Shown here in pieces: positions 22,903-64,000 of a stretch of 64,000 bases of DNA (within the stretch, counting starts at the first letter, position 1; each line of letters begins with the position of its first letter). This stretch comes from Cristatella mucedo (Eukaryota; Bryozoa; Phylactolaemata; Cristatellidae), in contig WPIO01000081.1 of the NCBI GenBank assembly GCA_009760855.2, forward strand, positions 1,683,001 through 1,747,000, read 5' to 3'. The position numbers and the translations under genes were made by a program. Below the pieces are notes generated by a model. It worked only from the letters and a program-made list of their open reading frames with translations, did not search any database and was not told the origin of the DNA.

Positions 22903-23245
22903 ATTGTAATAATCATGCACTTGATAATCATGCACTTGATAAAGCGCCATCAGAGAACTCAATCTCTCTCTACGCGATTTACATTTGCTGCAAAGGGAAA
23001 TGCAATTGAATGGTGAGTAATATCATGCTTGATAAAAAATCAAAATGAATAACATGGTTAGGGGTGACATGCACAGGGTCAGCATGTAAATGTGGTTAGT
23101 GGCAGCATGCACAGTGCCAGCACGCATAAGCACATCAAGGACGAATCACAGGGACCCACTAAATGCTGTCCTAAATAGGTGTTTTTTAAGTTCTTTTTAA
23201 ATATGGTCAGCTCAGGGGATGTTCCGACGCAGGTCGAGAGGAATA
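22903..23245 (-). mobile_element. LINE-A 3' end, antisense
   Basis: TAATCATGCACTTGATAAAG, then the 3' UTR and C-terminal complement up to GGATGTTCCGACGCAGGTCG. The first 20 bp are locally duplicated. Confidence 0.82.
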
Positions 23246-23950
23246 ATCTGCTCCTGGAGGGCTACGAAACCATAGCACTATAGTGCTTCACTGTACCAGA
23301 TTAACTGTTACGAATGCATAATAGATCGAGAAGGACTGTATTGTAGTCTCGCTCTGTTAGGTCAGGAAGCTGGGTGAAGTTAGTCACTCTGACCCTGGGA
23401 TTTGCTTGCCGATTCTGCCATTCGGCTTCTGCCATTCGGCAGAATCGGCTACAGACCTATCGCATTGTGATTACTCTGTTAGTCCCCAGCGGTGCACAAG
23501 CATCGACTACCGTCTGTCAACCGGAGGCCTTTCAGACACTTCGCATACGGGCATGCAACATTGTGGGGGAGCGTTGGCAGGCATTAAGGCTCAGTACAGC
23601 GCCACCGGAAGCCCTAACGGACAAATGTGTGACCCCCCAGGCCAGATTAGCAACCGCCCGGTCAACTTCCGTCTATTTCGAGCTTGCCGGAAGTTCTTAT
23701 CGGACAAAGCCATGGAATAAAAACCATGCCGAGATCCGTTTCTAGGTATGCAGACCGTTTAGCAGTGTTAAGAACTACCCAATTTCAATGTTTACAACTA
23801 GGAAATTTGTAACAGACTGTTAGCAGACTTAACCGTGTGCTTTTGTTTTGATGTGGCCTAGCCCACGTGTGTGTGCTCTGCCGTTGACGCGACTGGACTG
23901 TTTCGCTAACTTCCTGCGATGGTGGCCTTGTACAGCTGTAATTTTTCAAA
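23246..23950. other. No recognised gene; short inverted repeat near 23410
   Basis: GATTCTGCCATTCGGC is followed by CTTCTGCCATTCGGCAGAATC, a direct repeat that also folds back on itself. It may hold the 5' exon of pygopus, which I could not recognise. Confidence 0.35.
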
Positions 23951-23956
23951 TTGTAG

Positions 23957-24104
23957 GCAATCTGTTGACAGCGATTTGGATAGCGTGTCATCTACTGACA
24001 AACCACATACTCCGGCAGCATCTGAACCAGCTGCTGGCAGCCAGCCGCCCAGCCCAGCCAAAAAGCGACGGAAGGCAGCCAGAAGTTCTAGCAACGTGCA
24101 TCTG
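23957..24104 (+). CDS. pygo: pygopus exon with nuclear localisation signal
   Basis: It encodes Ser/Asp-rich SVDSDLDSVSSTDKPHTP and then QPPSPAKKRRKAARSSSNVH, the Pygopus NLS block (human forms have SPEKKRRKSN). The donor CTG|GTGAGC follows 24104 in phase 0. The left border is either the acceptor TTTTTCAAATTGTAG at 23956 or the ATG at 23919, which would add about 12 residues. Confidence 0.83.
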
Positions 24105-27100
24105 GTGAGCATCGAGTATTGTTTATTATAAATTGCCTCTATATATGAGTGTGGTTTTTGCGAGATTTTTATCTAGAAAAGTGTTGGAGCTTAGTCATCT
24201 TACTCTCTGAGAGATTCGCCACCAGAGATGTCGAAATTTCTCTCCTTTACTATACTAGGCATAACAAGAGGCGGCAGCTAGCCACGAAAAAGTGCTGAAT
24301 GGTCAATTTAGATTCGCTCCCAGCTAAAGCCGTCTTGATTAAGGTGTTGGTTCAAAACACTGGGGCGGCGGTTTGAGCTGTAAATGAAGAAACGTGATGG
24401 TGAAAAACTACTCAAGCTAAATTTCAGTAACTAAATGATGTTCACAGGATGCTTCTCCCGGATTCTGATGGCGAGAGTGTGGAATCCATACTGATTGTCT
24501 CTTCGGTTCCCGCTGGTTCTTCAGCGTCGCCTATGTTTCGATCGGACCTCCATTATGTGCACCTACAATTGCTATGTATAATAATAATAATAATAATAAT
24601 AATGTACTTGATAAAGCGCCCTCAGAGAACTTAATCTCTTTCTAAGCGCTTTACATTTGCTGCAATAAGAGCATCCGGCTGGGTTACCGATCTCGAATCG
24701 TTTAAAAGGGTCTTCGGCTACGTGATTTCGCACTCGTAAATCTGTAATGAATGGGGGAGGTATCTGTCATGCCTTCAGCCTTCAGGATTTGGCATCATGT
24801 GGATAGAGTAACCCTAGGCCCAGCGCTCTATGGTTTGGGAGCTAGCTGCTCTTGCCATGGATGGTGGCTCTTACCTCTAAAATACCGTGCTTCTCCGACC
24901 ATTTATCCGGCTCCTTCCCATCGTAGCATCTCTGACTCTTGTCTTCTAGCTGTGCCTCTTACCAACCGCAATTCCCTGAACGATTGTTCCTTGAATTTCT
25001 TTTCGCCCAACATCTGGAACTAGGTACCAAGTGACATCACGTCACCCCCAGACGACTTTTAAGCGATTAAAACAACAAGCTGAAACCCCACGCGTTTTCC
25101 GAAGCATTTTCTCCCTCCCTCCGTGTGAATTGTTATGCATGTGCTAATGCAAACTGGAATTTGCATGTTTTCAGTAATCAGCTTGTTTTTCACTATTTCA
25201 AAATCAGCTTCCTTTCGACGCATGTAAAGGACCTACCAAAAAGCTGTTTGGGATTTTGAGTGTGCTATTGAAATTTTTCTGGTGTAATGCCATCTTAGTT
25301 TGTGTGGCTTTGTGGATTTACAGACGGAAATACAATACATTACATTAGATAGATTTGTTCTCCTAGACTGCTACCTGTATAGAGTATAGGATAATAAAGA
25401 TGTTGTGTTGCCTTTTACAAAGGCAAAGGTGCAGTGCACTGACCGTGCGACCAGATGGCAGAAACTGGGCATCCTAGTCATGCTGTCCTGTGATCCCGAC
25501 TTTGGTACAAGCACTGCCGACTACTCGGCAAGAGTATGTGTCAGCTAAGGTACCCCCAGCAAGATCAGAACCAGTGACCTCAAAGTCCAGAATCAATTAC
25601 TTAATATCAAGCTACATTTACAATATCCAACTTTTGTCTAAACAACTTCCCCATTTTTCTCTGCCGTTATTGAGGCTTGACGATCCTGCTAGTTAGAGAA
25701 ATTGTCTTATCCAACAGGTGGGTGCATATGTGCAGCTGTAGGCTGTAAGGACGACCCAGTAGTCCAACGTGATCACAAGCTTCAATGATTTTGACGATGG
25801 ACAACTGAGTATGCCTCAGGTGTAGGCATGCACTACAGCTGCTGCAGTCCTCCTGATTACTTCCCAGCATGGCAGCAACATGTTACTATAAATTGCATAT
25901 CGGGCAGGTAAACCTATAGCTTGATGTGCTTGATCAACTGAGCTGCATTTTATTTGCTCATACTCGTATCATCGTAGCTGACTCCTCTCAGAAACACCAG
26001 CAAAGCTTATTCCTCATATACATGATGATAAGCATTTAATCCTCTGCTATATTGCCTGATGCCACCGAACAAGCCCTGGTGTGGCGTTATTCCACTGGAA
26101 GAGCAACCAATTAGGTGACTGCACTTTCTTGCTCTACGTCTAAGTCCAGCTTTGCAGATGAGTACAGTGTCGTGTTGGATGAAAAAGCATCACAGAGCTT
26201 GCAATGCTGCTTCCTTGTCCGATGGTACGTGAAAATGTAATGTACCTCCGTCTGCAACTCCGCAAAGCCACAAAGACTATGTGGGTGTTACGCTGGAGAT
26301 CTTTGTATAGCGCACTCACAGCCTAAGCACTTTCGGTACGAATTCGGTAGCCAACAGGCTTCATCTCACGAAAAGTGGACTTTTTGGCCAACGTTCATGT
26401 GTCGCATAGGATGAACATCTGACTTAGATGCTTATAGTTAGCAGTTCCTGAACGCATGTTGGTATCATAGCAGTTCCTGAACGCATGTTGGTATCAAGGC
26501 TGGCTAATATCAATAAGCCGGATTATGGTACAACATAGTTGTGAATGTTACCAAACTATAGGGCGACAGCTCATCGTGCATGGGCACCAGTGTGATGGCG
26601 CCTGTGCTATTCCTTCACCGAGCTGATAAGATTTAACATCTCTATACTGCTGTAACTTGAGCTTCTTCAAGCTCACACTGCGTGTGCTATAGCATGATTA
26701 CAGCTGAAAAACTTAGCAGCTAGGCTTGTTTATTTTGAATGTCTCAGCAGCCACATTTTGCCGCCTATCTCTGACCTGCACAAGGTCTGTATAGAGCAGC
26801 ACATCGACTTAGTAATTATAATTATTAATCATTACTTAGCACTGGAAGAGAGTCGAGTCTCTGTTGGGGCGCTTTGCGTATGTTTAATAGGAAGTGTGTC
26901 AATTGGTTAGTAATAGCATGCACAGTCTCAGAACACACAGGCACGAAAAGGACAATAATGTCAGACTGAGCTGTGAGGAACGGGAACGTTTTTGCTTCCT
27001 TTTGAACGTCCCCAGATCAGGAGGTGACGTGATGTCAGGCGGTATTGAGCTTCAGTTGCTTTGGGACCATAGTAACTAAAAGCTCAGTCTGCAAGGGATT

Positions 27101-29251
27101 TGAAGTTCTGTAGCATAACAACCAAACGCCCCGAGTCGTAGCAGTAGGTTTTCTGGGAGGCCTGAATAGGAAGTAGCTCAGATAGGTAAGCCAGAGCGAG
27201 AGAATGGAGTGACATAAAGGTAAGTGACAGAATCTTAGTCGATATACTGCTTGATGGGATGTCAGTGCAGATTGGTGAGAAGTGGCATAAATACAGTATA
27301 ATCCATGTTTATAGCACCTTAAGAGAACTTAATCTCCATCTCTGAGGTGCTTTACTTATGCAGCATGGCTCGACCCCTAGATCTTTGTCGTTAAAGGGAG
27401 CATCTTACACCATACCCCGTGGGCCAAATGAAACCATTCAGCTGTTGCAATGTTTACAACAGCCAGGTCTAGTTGCAAAGTTTTTTCACCAACTGAATGT
27501 GTCGTATTGCACAGGCTTTGGAAGTAGCAAGTTACTGAAGTCTACTCGGAATGTTACAAATGCATGGCTATAGCATCCTTATCTATGCAAACCCAAAAGT
27601 TTGCATGTTCCACTATGTGAAAGTAGGCAGCCTAGACTTTGGTGCTGATGAGCCTATTTAATGAAAAGTGATTTTGGAATAGGACACTCAGATTCTATGC
27701 AGAGGCCACAGGAGATATGCATTGTGAAAAGACCAAGGCTCAAGAAAAGGGTCTTGTCACTCACTCGTCCTCCCAAACTGCCCCACTAACCTAACTGATT
27801 CCTAACTGATTCTCTGATGATGCTCCACTGATTCTCATCGTTTAGTTCTGCCTCAGATCAACCCCAAAGCCTTTTGAAGCCAAATCTTTAACAATGAATA
27901 TGCCTTTAAAGCCTGGACCTGGCTACAGGCTGACAGTCATGTCATCCCTGACATGACAATATTTAAAGTGGAAGTAAAATCCGTCTTTCAGCGTATTCTT
28001 CGTCTATATGATCGTCCTTTATGTGCTTATGCATGCCACGATTCTGCATGTTATTATCTCCAATCAATCAATATCCTTTTCAAACCTATGTGAAGTGCCT
28101 AGAAACCGATTGAAATACTCCAAGAGCACCCTAGAAATGCTTTGTAGTAATTATTATTGTTAACCATGCTGTGATAGCCTGATTTCAAAGAGCATTGTTA
28201 TGGTACACCTCATCATATCCAGTCGCACTGGTATTAGTTAGTATTCATTGCTCGTGTTTGCTGTGCGTATCTAAATCTGCCTCGTGTCTGCTGTCTGGAT
28301 TTATGTCGGCCTCAAGCTGCTTTCAGCCAGGACTCTTTGCAAGCAATGACGTCTGTTAGCTGTAAGCCTCCGCTACTGTTTTGCAGCCGAGCCCGGCTCC
28401 TCATGGCGTTGCCATGGCCGCCGATATGCCTCCACCGACGCGACTGCACATGCCCCCTGACTGCGTCGTTGCACAGAACCCGTTTGAGGACTCGCTGCCG
28501 AGGCTGATTGGGCCACCGCACCACATGATATCACCGCATCTGGCCCACAGTTCGGGTCATGCTCGGTTTCTCTATCCTGTAGCGAGGCCTCTGATGTCAG
28601 GTTTGTGCTCGGCGGGGCTCGGCTGCCCCCTACACCCCGTGCTACGCAAACGTGCAAACGCGAATGGTCTACTCTCCTCGTTCGTGTTCTCTCCTCGTTC
28701 GTGAGCTCCTGCTGCCACCGCCGCTTGCTCTAGCCTAGTGCTCTTGAGCAGTCAAGAGCACCACTCTTTGCAACCACATGGCCAACTATTTCCCTGCTGC
28801 TGGCAGCTCTAGGCCACGCACGCACGCACGCGTCGCTCGTCCGCTTCGCCTCGTCTGCGAGAGCCGCCTCTTTTCAGGAGCCATGGAGCAGCAGCAAGCG
28901 CAGCAGCCCATGGGTCTGCCGTTGGCGATGATGCGAGCTCCTCCACAGATGCAGTCCGCCTCGCAGGCGTTTTCAGCAGGTCATCAGCCGTCGTCCATGT
29001 TCGGTCCGACGACGAACTCCAGCGGTCCCCCGCCACCATTCCTGTATCCGTGCGGCAGCTGTCACAAGGAGGTGCAGGAGTCGGAGCAGGCGATTCTGTG
29101 CGAGAGCGGCTGCAACTCGTGGTTCCACCGGCAGTGCTCGGGCTTGTCCGAGTTCGCCTACCAGCTGCTCAACAAGGAAGTGTTTGCCGAATGGGTGTGC
29201 GACCAGTGTCTCAGCAAGAAAAACATTCCTGTCATAAAGCTTTGCTGCTGA
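23957..29251 (+). CDS. pygo: Pygopus-type PHD-finger protein, whole gene span (three exons seen)
   Basis: Pygopus is a nuclear co-activator of Wnt/beta-catenin transcription. In the known family an N-terminal block holds a nuclear localisation signal and an NPF motif, and a C-terminal PHD finger binds BCL9/Legless and methylated histone H3K4. Exons 23957-24104, 28387-28600 and 28878-29251 join in phase (0/0, then 1 nt + 2 nt) with GT-AG borders. They give, in order, SPAKKRRKAARSS (NLS), NPFEDS (NPF) and a C4HC3 PHD finger, followed directly by the stop. The visible protein is about 245 residues, shorter than fly or human Pygopus, mainly in the middle. The first exon boundary is uncertain: an acceptor exists at 23956, but an ATG at 23919 is open into it. 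The gene converges with the TTLL gene on the other strand. Confidence 0.9.
24577..24665 (-). mobile_element. LINE-A 3' terminus in pygopus intron, antisense
   Basis: (AAT)n plus the complement of the LINE-A end, about 90 bp. Confidence 0.75.
24740..25355 (+). mobile_element. LINE-E (CR1-like) C-terminus in pygopus intron
   Basis: It reads LAVPLTNRNSLNDCSLNFFS then PNIWN, a C-terminal module parallel to, but distinct from, LINE-A and LINE-B. It ends with the LINE-B-like tail GTGGATTTACAGACGGAAAT and ACATTACATTA. Confidence 0.6.
25356..26234. other. No recognised content (pygopus intron)
   Basis: Nothing identified between the LINE-E tail and the LINE-B tail. Confidence 0.4.
26235..26375 (-). 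mobile_element. LINE-B 3' terminus, antisense
   Basis: AATGTAATGTACCTCCGTCT, then the complement of the LINE-B 3' UTR up to GGTAGCCAACAGGCTTCATC. Confidence 0.8.
26440..26497. repeat. 29-bp tandem duplication
   Basis: Two units beginning AGCAGTTCCTGAACGCATG lie head to tail with one terminal mismatch. Confidence 0.95.
26680..26815 (+). mobile_element. LINE-A C-terminal fragment, sense
   Basis: GCAGCTAGGCTTGTTTATTT and CTGACCTGCACAAGGTCTGT are decayed counterparts of the AARLVCRE and DLHWLPVK segments. Confidence 0.55.
26816..27660 (-). mobile_element. LINE-A-like element, antisense, with SINE-2 inside
   Basis: It opens with TAATTATAATTATTAATCAT and the complement of a diverged LINE-A end. 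The C-terminal complement continues on both sides of a SINE-2 at 27290-27400 and ends near TATCTATGCAAACCCAAA, parallel to 35565-35580. Confidence 0.65.
27290..27400 (-). mobile_element. SINE-2 copy, antisense, nested
   Basis: AGCACCTTAAGAGAACTTAA (reversed shared tail), then GCATGGCTCGACCCCTAGAT (reversed, decayed B box). Confidence 0.65.
27740..28165 (+). mobile_element. Diverged LINE-A 3' end, sense
   Basis: CCCTGACATGACAATATTTA (PDMTIF, counterpart of PDLTTF) continues to GTGCCTAGAAACCGATTGAA and a TAATTATTATT tail. Confidence 0.65.
28387..28600 (+). CDS. pygo: pygopus exon with NPF motif
   Basis: The acceptor is TACTGTTTTGCAG (ends 28386) and the donor TCAG|GTTTGT (after 28600): 71 codons plus 1 nt. 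It encodes MPPPTRLHMPPDCVVAQNPF followed by EDSLPRLIGPPHH, matching the family pattern of a Pro-rich stretch, hydrophobic residues and NPF-acidic. In known Pygopus proteins this NPF binds the ChiLS complex. The rest is His/Pro-rich and probably disordered. Confidence 0.88.
28878..29251 (+). CDS. pygo: pygopus terminal exon with PHD finger
   Basis: The acceptor CGCCTCTTTTCAG ends at 28877. The first two bases complete a Gly codon and the stop TGA is 29249-29251, 124 residues in all. A Gln/Met/Pro-rich linker is followed by FLYPCGSCHKEVQ, AILCESGCNSWFHRQCSG and AEWVCDQCL. All eight zinc ligands of a C4HC3 PHD finger are present (CxxC, C-x3-C, H-x2-C, C-x2-C), as are the Tyr before the first Cys and the Trp before the His expected of the histone-binding cage. 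The protein ends 10 residues after the last Cys. Confidence 0.95.
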
Positions 29252-29692
29252 GTATTGCCCCCTATGTAGCCTCATCAAAGTTCTCGAGAAAAGCTGCGCG
29301 ATCGCAACAGAGGCCTTCCAAATGCCAAACCTTCGCTCCGATGTGCGAATTTTTTTTCTTTTTAAAGTGATCCTTAAGACCTGCACCATTGTCCAGGTGC
29401 GATCTTATCTCCACCTGTATATGTGCACAAGTGATCTCGAAAACAATTCCTAAACGTTGATGTTAAGTGCGGTTGCATATTGTATTTCTGCATCACTTGT
29501 GCAGGACATTGTCATCTAAAAGGTCCAAATGAGTTTTGTATGTAAAAAAATAATGGAATATAACGGCGAAAGAGCACAATCGGCTTTCAGTCCAGCTTGC
29601 TGTACACAGCAAGGAATTACTTCCTGCTGGGTCGTTAAGTGCAAGCACCTTATCCGTGGGCAAAGACCCAGCGGCTAGCTTGGTAGCTAATT
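29252..29692. other. pygopus 3' flank, no recognised repeat
   Basis: Probable 3' UTR and downstream sequence. No clear AATAAA was fixed as the cleavage signal. Confidence 0.4.
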
Positions 29693-29695
29693 GAT

Positions 29696-29726
<31 letters not shown>

Positions 29727-30735
29727 TGCACTTGATAAAGCGCCCTCAGAGAACTCAATCTCTCTCTCTAGGCGCTTTACATTTGTTGCAAAGGGAAATG
29801 CAATTGAAATGGTGAGTAATATCATGCTTGATAAACAAGCAAAATGAATAACATGGTTAGGGTGACATGCACAGGGTCAGCATGCAAATGTGGTTAGTGG
29901 CAGCATGCACAGTGTCAGCACTCATAAGCACATGAAGGACAAATCACAGGGACCCACTAAATGCTGTCCTAAATAGGTGTTTTTAAGTTCTTTTTAAATG
30001 TGGTCAAGTCAGGGGATGTTCTGACGCAAGTCATGAGTGAGTTCCAGGCTTTCGGAGCATACAAACTAAATGCACGGTCTCCAAAGGATTTGAGGTTTGT
30101 ACGGGCATTTGTAGACTGTTGGATTCCGAAAAGCAGGTGGTACAATGCTTGGCCTAATGGGGGAGTATATCTGAGAGATAGGCTGGAGCCATAGAATGAA
30201 GTGACCTAAAAGTGAGCGACAAAACCTTGAAGTCAATATGTTGCTTGACTGGTAGCCAGTGCAGGTCGGCGAGAAGTGGAGTAATGTGGCAACTGCGACG
30301 CTCACGACAGACAAGCCTAGCTGCAGAGTTTTGCACCGGCTGTAATCGCCTGATTGCACATGCTGGTAGGCCAGCAAGCAGTGAGTTGCAGAAGTCGAGA
30401 CGTCACGAATGCATGGACCAACTTGGATGTGGTATCTTTATCTAAACAAGCCCGAATTTTAGCAATGTTATGAAACTCAAAATAGGCAGATTTGACTGTG
30501 GAGCTGAAATGGTCGTCTAACGAGAGGTCGCTTTGGAACTTGACACCTAGATTTCGAGCTGATTCAACAAGAGATATGCTGGCAGAACCAATTTTGAGCG
30601 GCAGCCTTTCCAATTTGTGAATCACACTGGGTTTGCCCATAACCAGTAAGTTGGCTATCATCGTTTAGTTTTAGAAAATTTGCTGCCATCCGTGTGCGGA
30701 TGACATCAATACATGCAGCAAGTGAGTTGATTAAA
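29693..30735 (-). mobile_element. LINE-A 3' half, antisense
   Basis: A long (AAT)n tail, the 3' UTR complement, then reverse-strand readings that include MGKPSVIHKLERLPLKIGSA, SAYFEFHNIAKIRACLDKD and [20 protein letters not shown]. Close to the 18.2-19.6 kb copy, with frameshifts and a small deletion near 30400. Confidence 0.88.
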
Positions 30736-31989
30736 AAGTCACCATCTTTGAGAATTACTGGCTTAGTCTGTTATTTACACCGGGAAGCTCAATAAGGAAG
30801 TAGGACACATTGACCAAGTTTTGTGGTACTGTATTGCATTGTTGAGCCAATAGAGATAGATTTTTATAGCTCACCAGTTGCAGATATTGCTGCCCATGCA
30901 ATAAGACACTCAAGGCTGGTCTAGAGTAGAGCTTTTGCAGGGGCCAATCGCTAGTCTGCTTTTTCGAAAGTGCTCGGACCGCCTCATGGTGCCACTCAAG
31001 GCCGCCATCACGACGAAGTGCCTTAAGTACGCGTTGGTTTAAGTGCCGCTGATAATCGTGGCGCGATAACCACTGCTGTCAGCATGCCTCTCACCTGTGA
31101 GTAAAGGATTTTAGCTCGTTGGGCTTTTAAACAGTGGCACATATTCTCGCTGTTAAGCAGAACTACATGAAAACCTCAAAAACGAGATCTCCAAAAGTGT
31201 CTGCACAGATCTATAGCTTCAAATCTGCTAGAAAGCTTGCAATAAGCCGAATTACAAGTTGTCGAATTAACAGCAAGCCTAAAGAGCTATGCATGCACAA
31301 ATAAATGAATTAACATAAACTATTTTTTGAATGGTTTGCCTACGTTTAAAATTGAGTTTTCGTTCAGTGTTTCATCTAGGATTTATAGTCTAGAATATTT
31401 CGCGCTATATCAACCAGCATTACACTGATATAGTCTTACAGGAAGTAGCCTTTTCTGGCAAAAACTGGGTGAAATGGAGTCGATATCATCAGCTCTAGCA
31501 ACATCCTAACCGCAGTTGCGGCATAGCAATATGATATTGATGTCGAAAAAAAAATCTTGTTCACACACATCGTTAATTCTTATGTTATTGATTGTAAAAA
31601 CACGAACTCAACGCCAGCACGTTCGGTTAACATTACGAAGTTTCAATGGAAGTTCTTGCAGTCATGGCAATGGAGTAAATATGTAAATAAATGAGCTTAT
31701 GCGCAGTCCGTGCAATTAAAAGAATTTTTCTTCGTTTACGTTGACTGCTCTGTGCAGGCGGAACTACGACGTGAGGTGGCGTCTCCAAAAACAGGATCGC
31801 CGACGTCTCATAGTAGCGTCGATTCAACTGGGTAAGTTGAGGTAAAGCAGCCACCTCAAAGGCACAGCGAGGATATATATATGTATATATATATATAGCC
31901 CTAGGTGACTGAAGCAAGGTCACACGTAGAGGACGGTTTTCGGCAGCTACCCCAGTGCTACCGTTGACGTCACCCTGCCTCAACTTAAC
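30736..31989. other. No recognised content between pygopus and TTLL 3' ends
   Basis: A frame continues leftwards from the last TTLL exon to a stop at 31633 but runs through an AT microsatellite (about 31876-31898), so it is probably not coding past 31990. Confidence 0.4.
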
Positions 31990-63305
<31,316 letters not shown>

Positions 63306-63594
63306 CTGAAACGACGGCGGTAGAGCACTGCTAAACGTGCGCAGGCTCGCAGCAGCTCCCACCGCCTCGCTGCATCGCCTGTGCCGCGGCTTGGAGTGCC
63401 ATAGCAGAGCGACGAGCGGTGCCAATGGCAAATACGCCAAAGGGCAGCGCGGTGCTCGAATGGAGCAAGAGGGGGTTCATGACTTCTGTGGCCGTGCGAG
63501 GACAGCACATCTCTCTGCACTCTTCGGCTCGAGTCAAAGCCGGTTGCCTGGCGAAACAGCATGCACCTTGGCAACTGCCCTATTCCATGCCTCG

Positions 63595-63728
63595 CTGGTT
63601 TGTCCCAGTGCTAAAGGTGCTCGCCCCGACCAAGGTCTGGCCGAGGTCGTGAACTCGAGTCCAGTGAGTGGCTTATGTGAAGCCCCTGAATAGAGATTAA
63701 GTTCGCCTAGGGCGTTATACAAATGACT
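63595..63728 (+). mobile_element. SINE-2 copy
   Basis: GCTAAAGGTGCTCGCCCCGA, CGAGGTCGTGAACTCGAGTC (B box), CTGAATAGAGATTAAGTTCG and GGCGTTATACAAATGA. Confidence 0.9.
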
Positions 63729-63803
63729 ATTATATATGTATATATACTATTATATATGTATATATACATACATACATATATATATGTATGTACGTATGTA
63801 TAC

Positions 63804-63835
<32 letters not shown>

Positions 63836-63860
63836 ATTTATATATATATATATATTTCTA
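63728..63860. repeat. (TA)n/(TATATG)n AT-rich repeat
   Basis: Alternating TA with TATATGTATATA units, largely self-complementary. It directly follows the SINE-2 tail and probably grew from it. Confidence 0.95.
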
Positions 63861-64000
63861 TATTTCTTTATGGGCATCTAGGCTTCATAGCATTCGGTAT
63901 ACCACTTTCTGCTGGGCACTCAAGCCTGAGCACCACTCTAGAAAGTTGCAAGTGAGTACGTGTGCCAGAAGGAGGATGGTGGGAAGGCTAGGGGGGCAGG

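Noticed and set aside
26440-26497. CRISPR-like direct repeats
   Set aside because: Only two adjacent units without spacers, in an animal genome: a simple tandem duplication.
31633-31989. Extension of the last TTLL exon to a stop at 31633
   Set aside because: The frame crosses an AT microsatellite (IYIYTYIY) and loses the Ala/Gln composition. A donor at 31990 is preferred.

Overview
The window is animal nuclear DNA. Its real genes are split by long introns with GT-AG borders and consistent reading phases. They include a Pygopus-type PHD protein, a TTLL6-type tubulin glutamylase and a tyrosine-phosphatase domain, and most of the rest is decayed non-LTR retrotransposons, tRNA-derived SINEs and long microsatellites. 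I cannot place the species; a repeat-rich invertebrate fits best. Nothing looks prokaryotic: no operons, no ribosome binding sites, no CRISPR.

Layout. (1) 1-2.1 kb: SINE and LINE fragments. (2) 2203-2362 (+): one internal exon of a protein tyrosine phosphatase, carrying the catalytic Arg loop but not the Cys, which must be in an upstream exon. (3) 2.6-23.9 kb: a repeat field with two GC/CpG-rich islands (about 4.64-5.46 and 6.47-6.96 kb), several nested LINEs, and a 2.8 kb composite element (16867-19661) flanked by a near-perfect 8-bp duplication inside an older LINE. That element carries degenerate CCCTAAA arrays. (4) 23957-29251 (+): a compact pygopus gene whose three exons join in frame (NLS, then NPF motif, then PHD finger and stop). 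(5) 31990-63305 (-): a TTLL6-type polyglutamylase gene of at least 13 exons, read from high to low coordinates, converging on pygopus. Its catalytic core is complete and every splice phase from exon 1 to exon 13 agrees. Exon 14 is less certain.

Repeats. The names here are local labels. LINE-A is L2/CR1-like, with a YADD box, a conserved C-terminus and an (AAT)n tail. LINE-B is CR1-like, with a YVDD box and an (ACATT)n tail. LINE-C, -D and -E are other divergent L2/CR1-like fragments. SINE-2 is tRNA-headed and ends in a 3' tail nearly identical to that of LINE-A, suggesting it is mobilised by LINE-A. SINE-1 is a second tRNA-headed family.

The host genes do not form a pathway. Pygopus acts in nuclear Wnt/beta-catenin transcription, the TTLL enzyme modifies axonemal or neuronal microtubules, and the phosphatase acts in phosphotyrosine signalling. 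Stretches with no recognisable content are listed as such.
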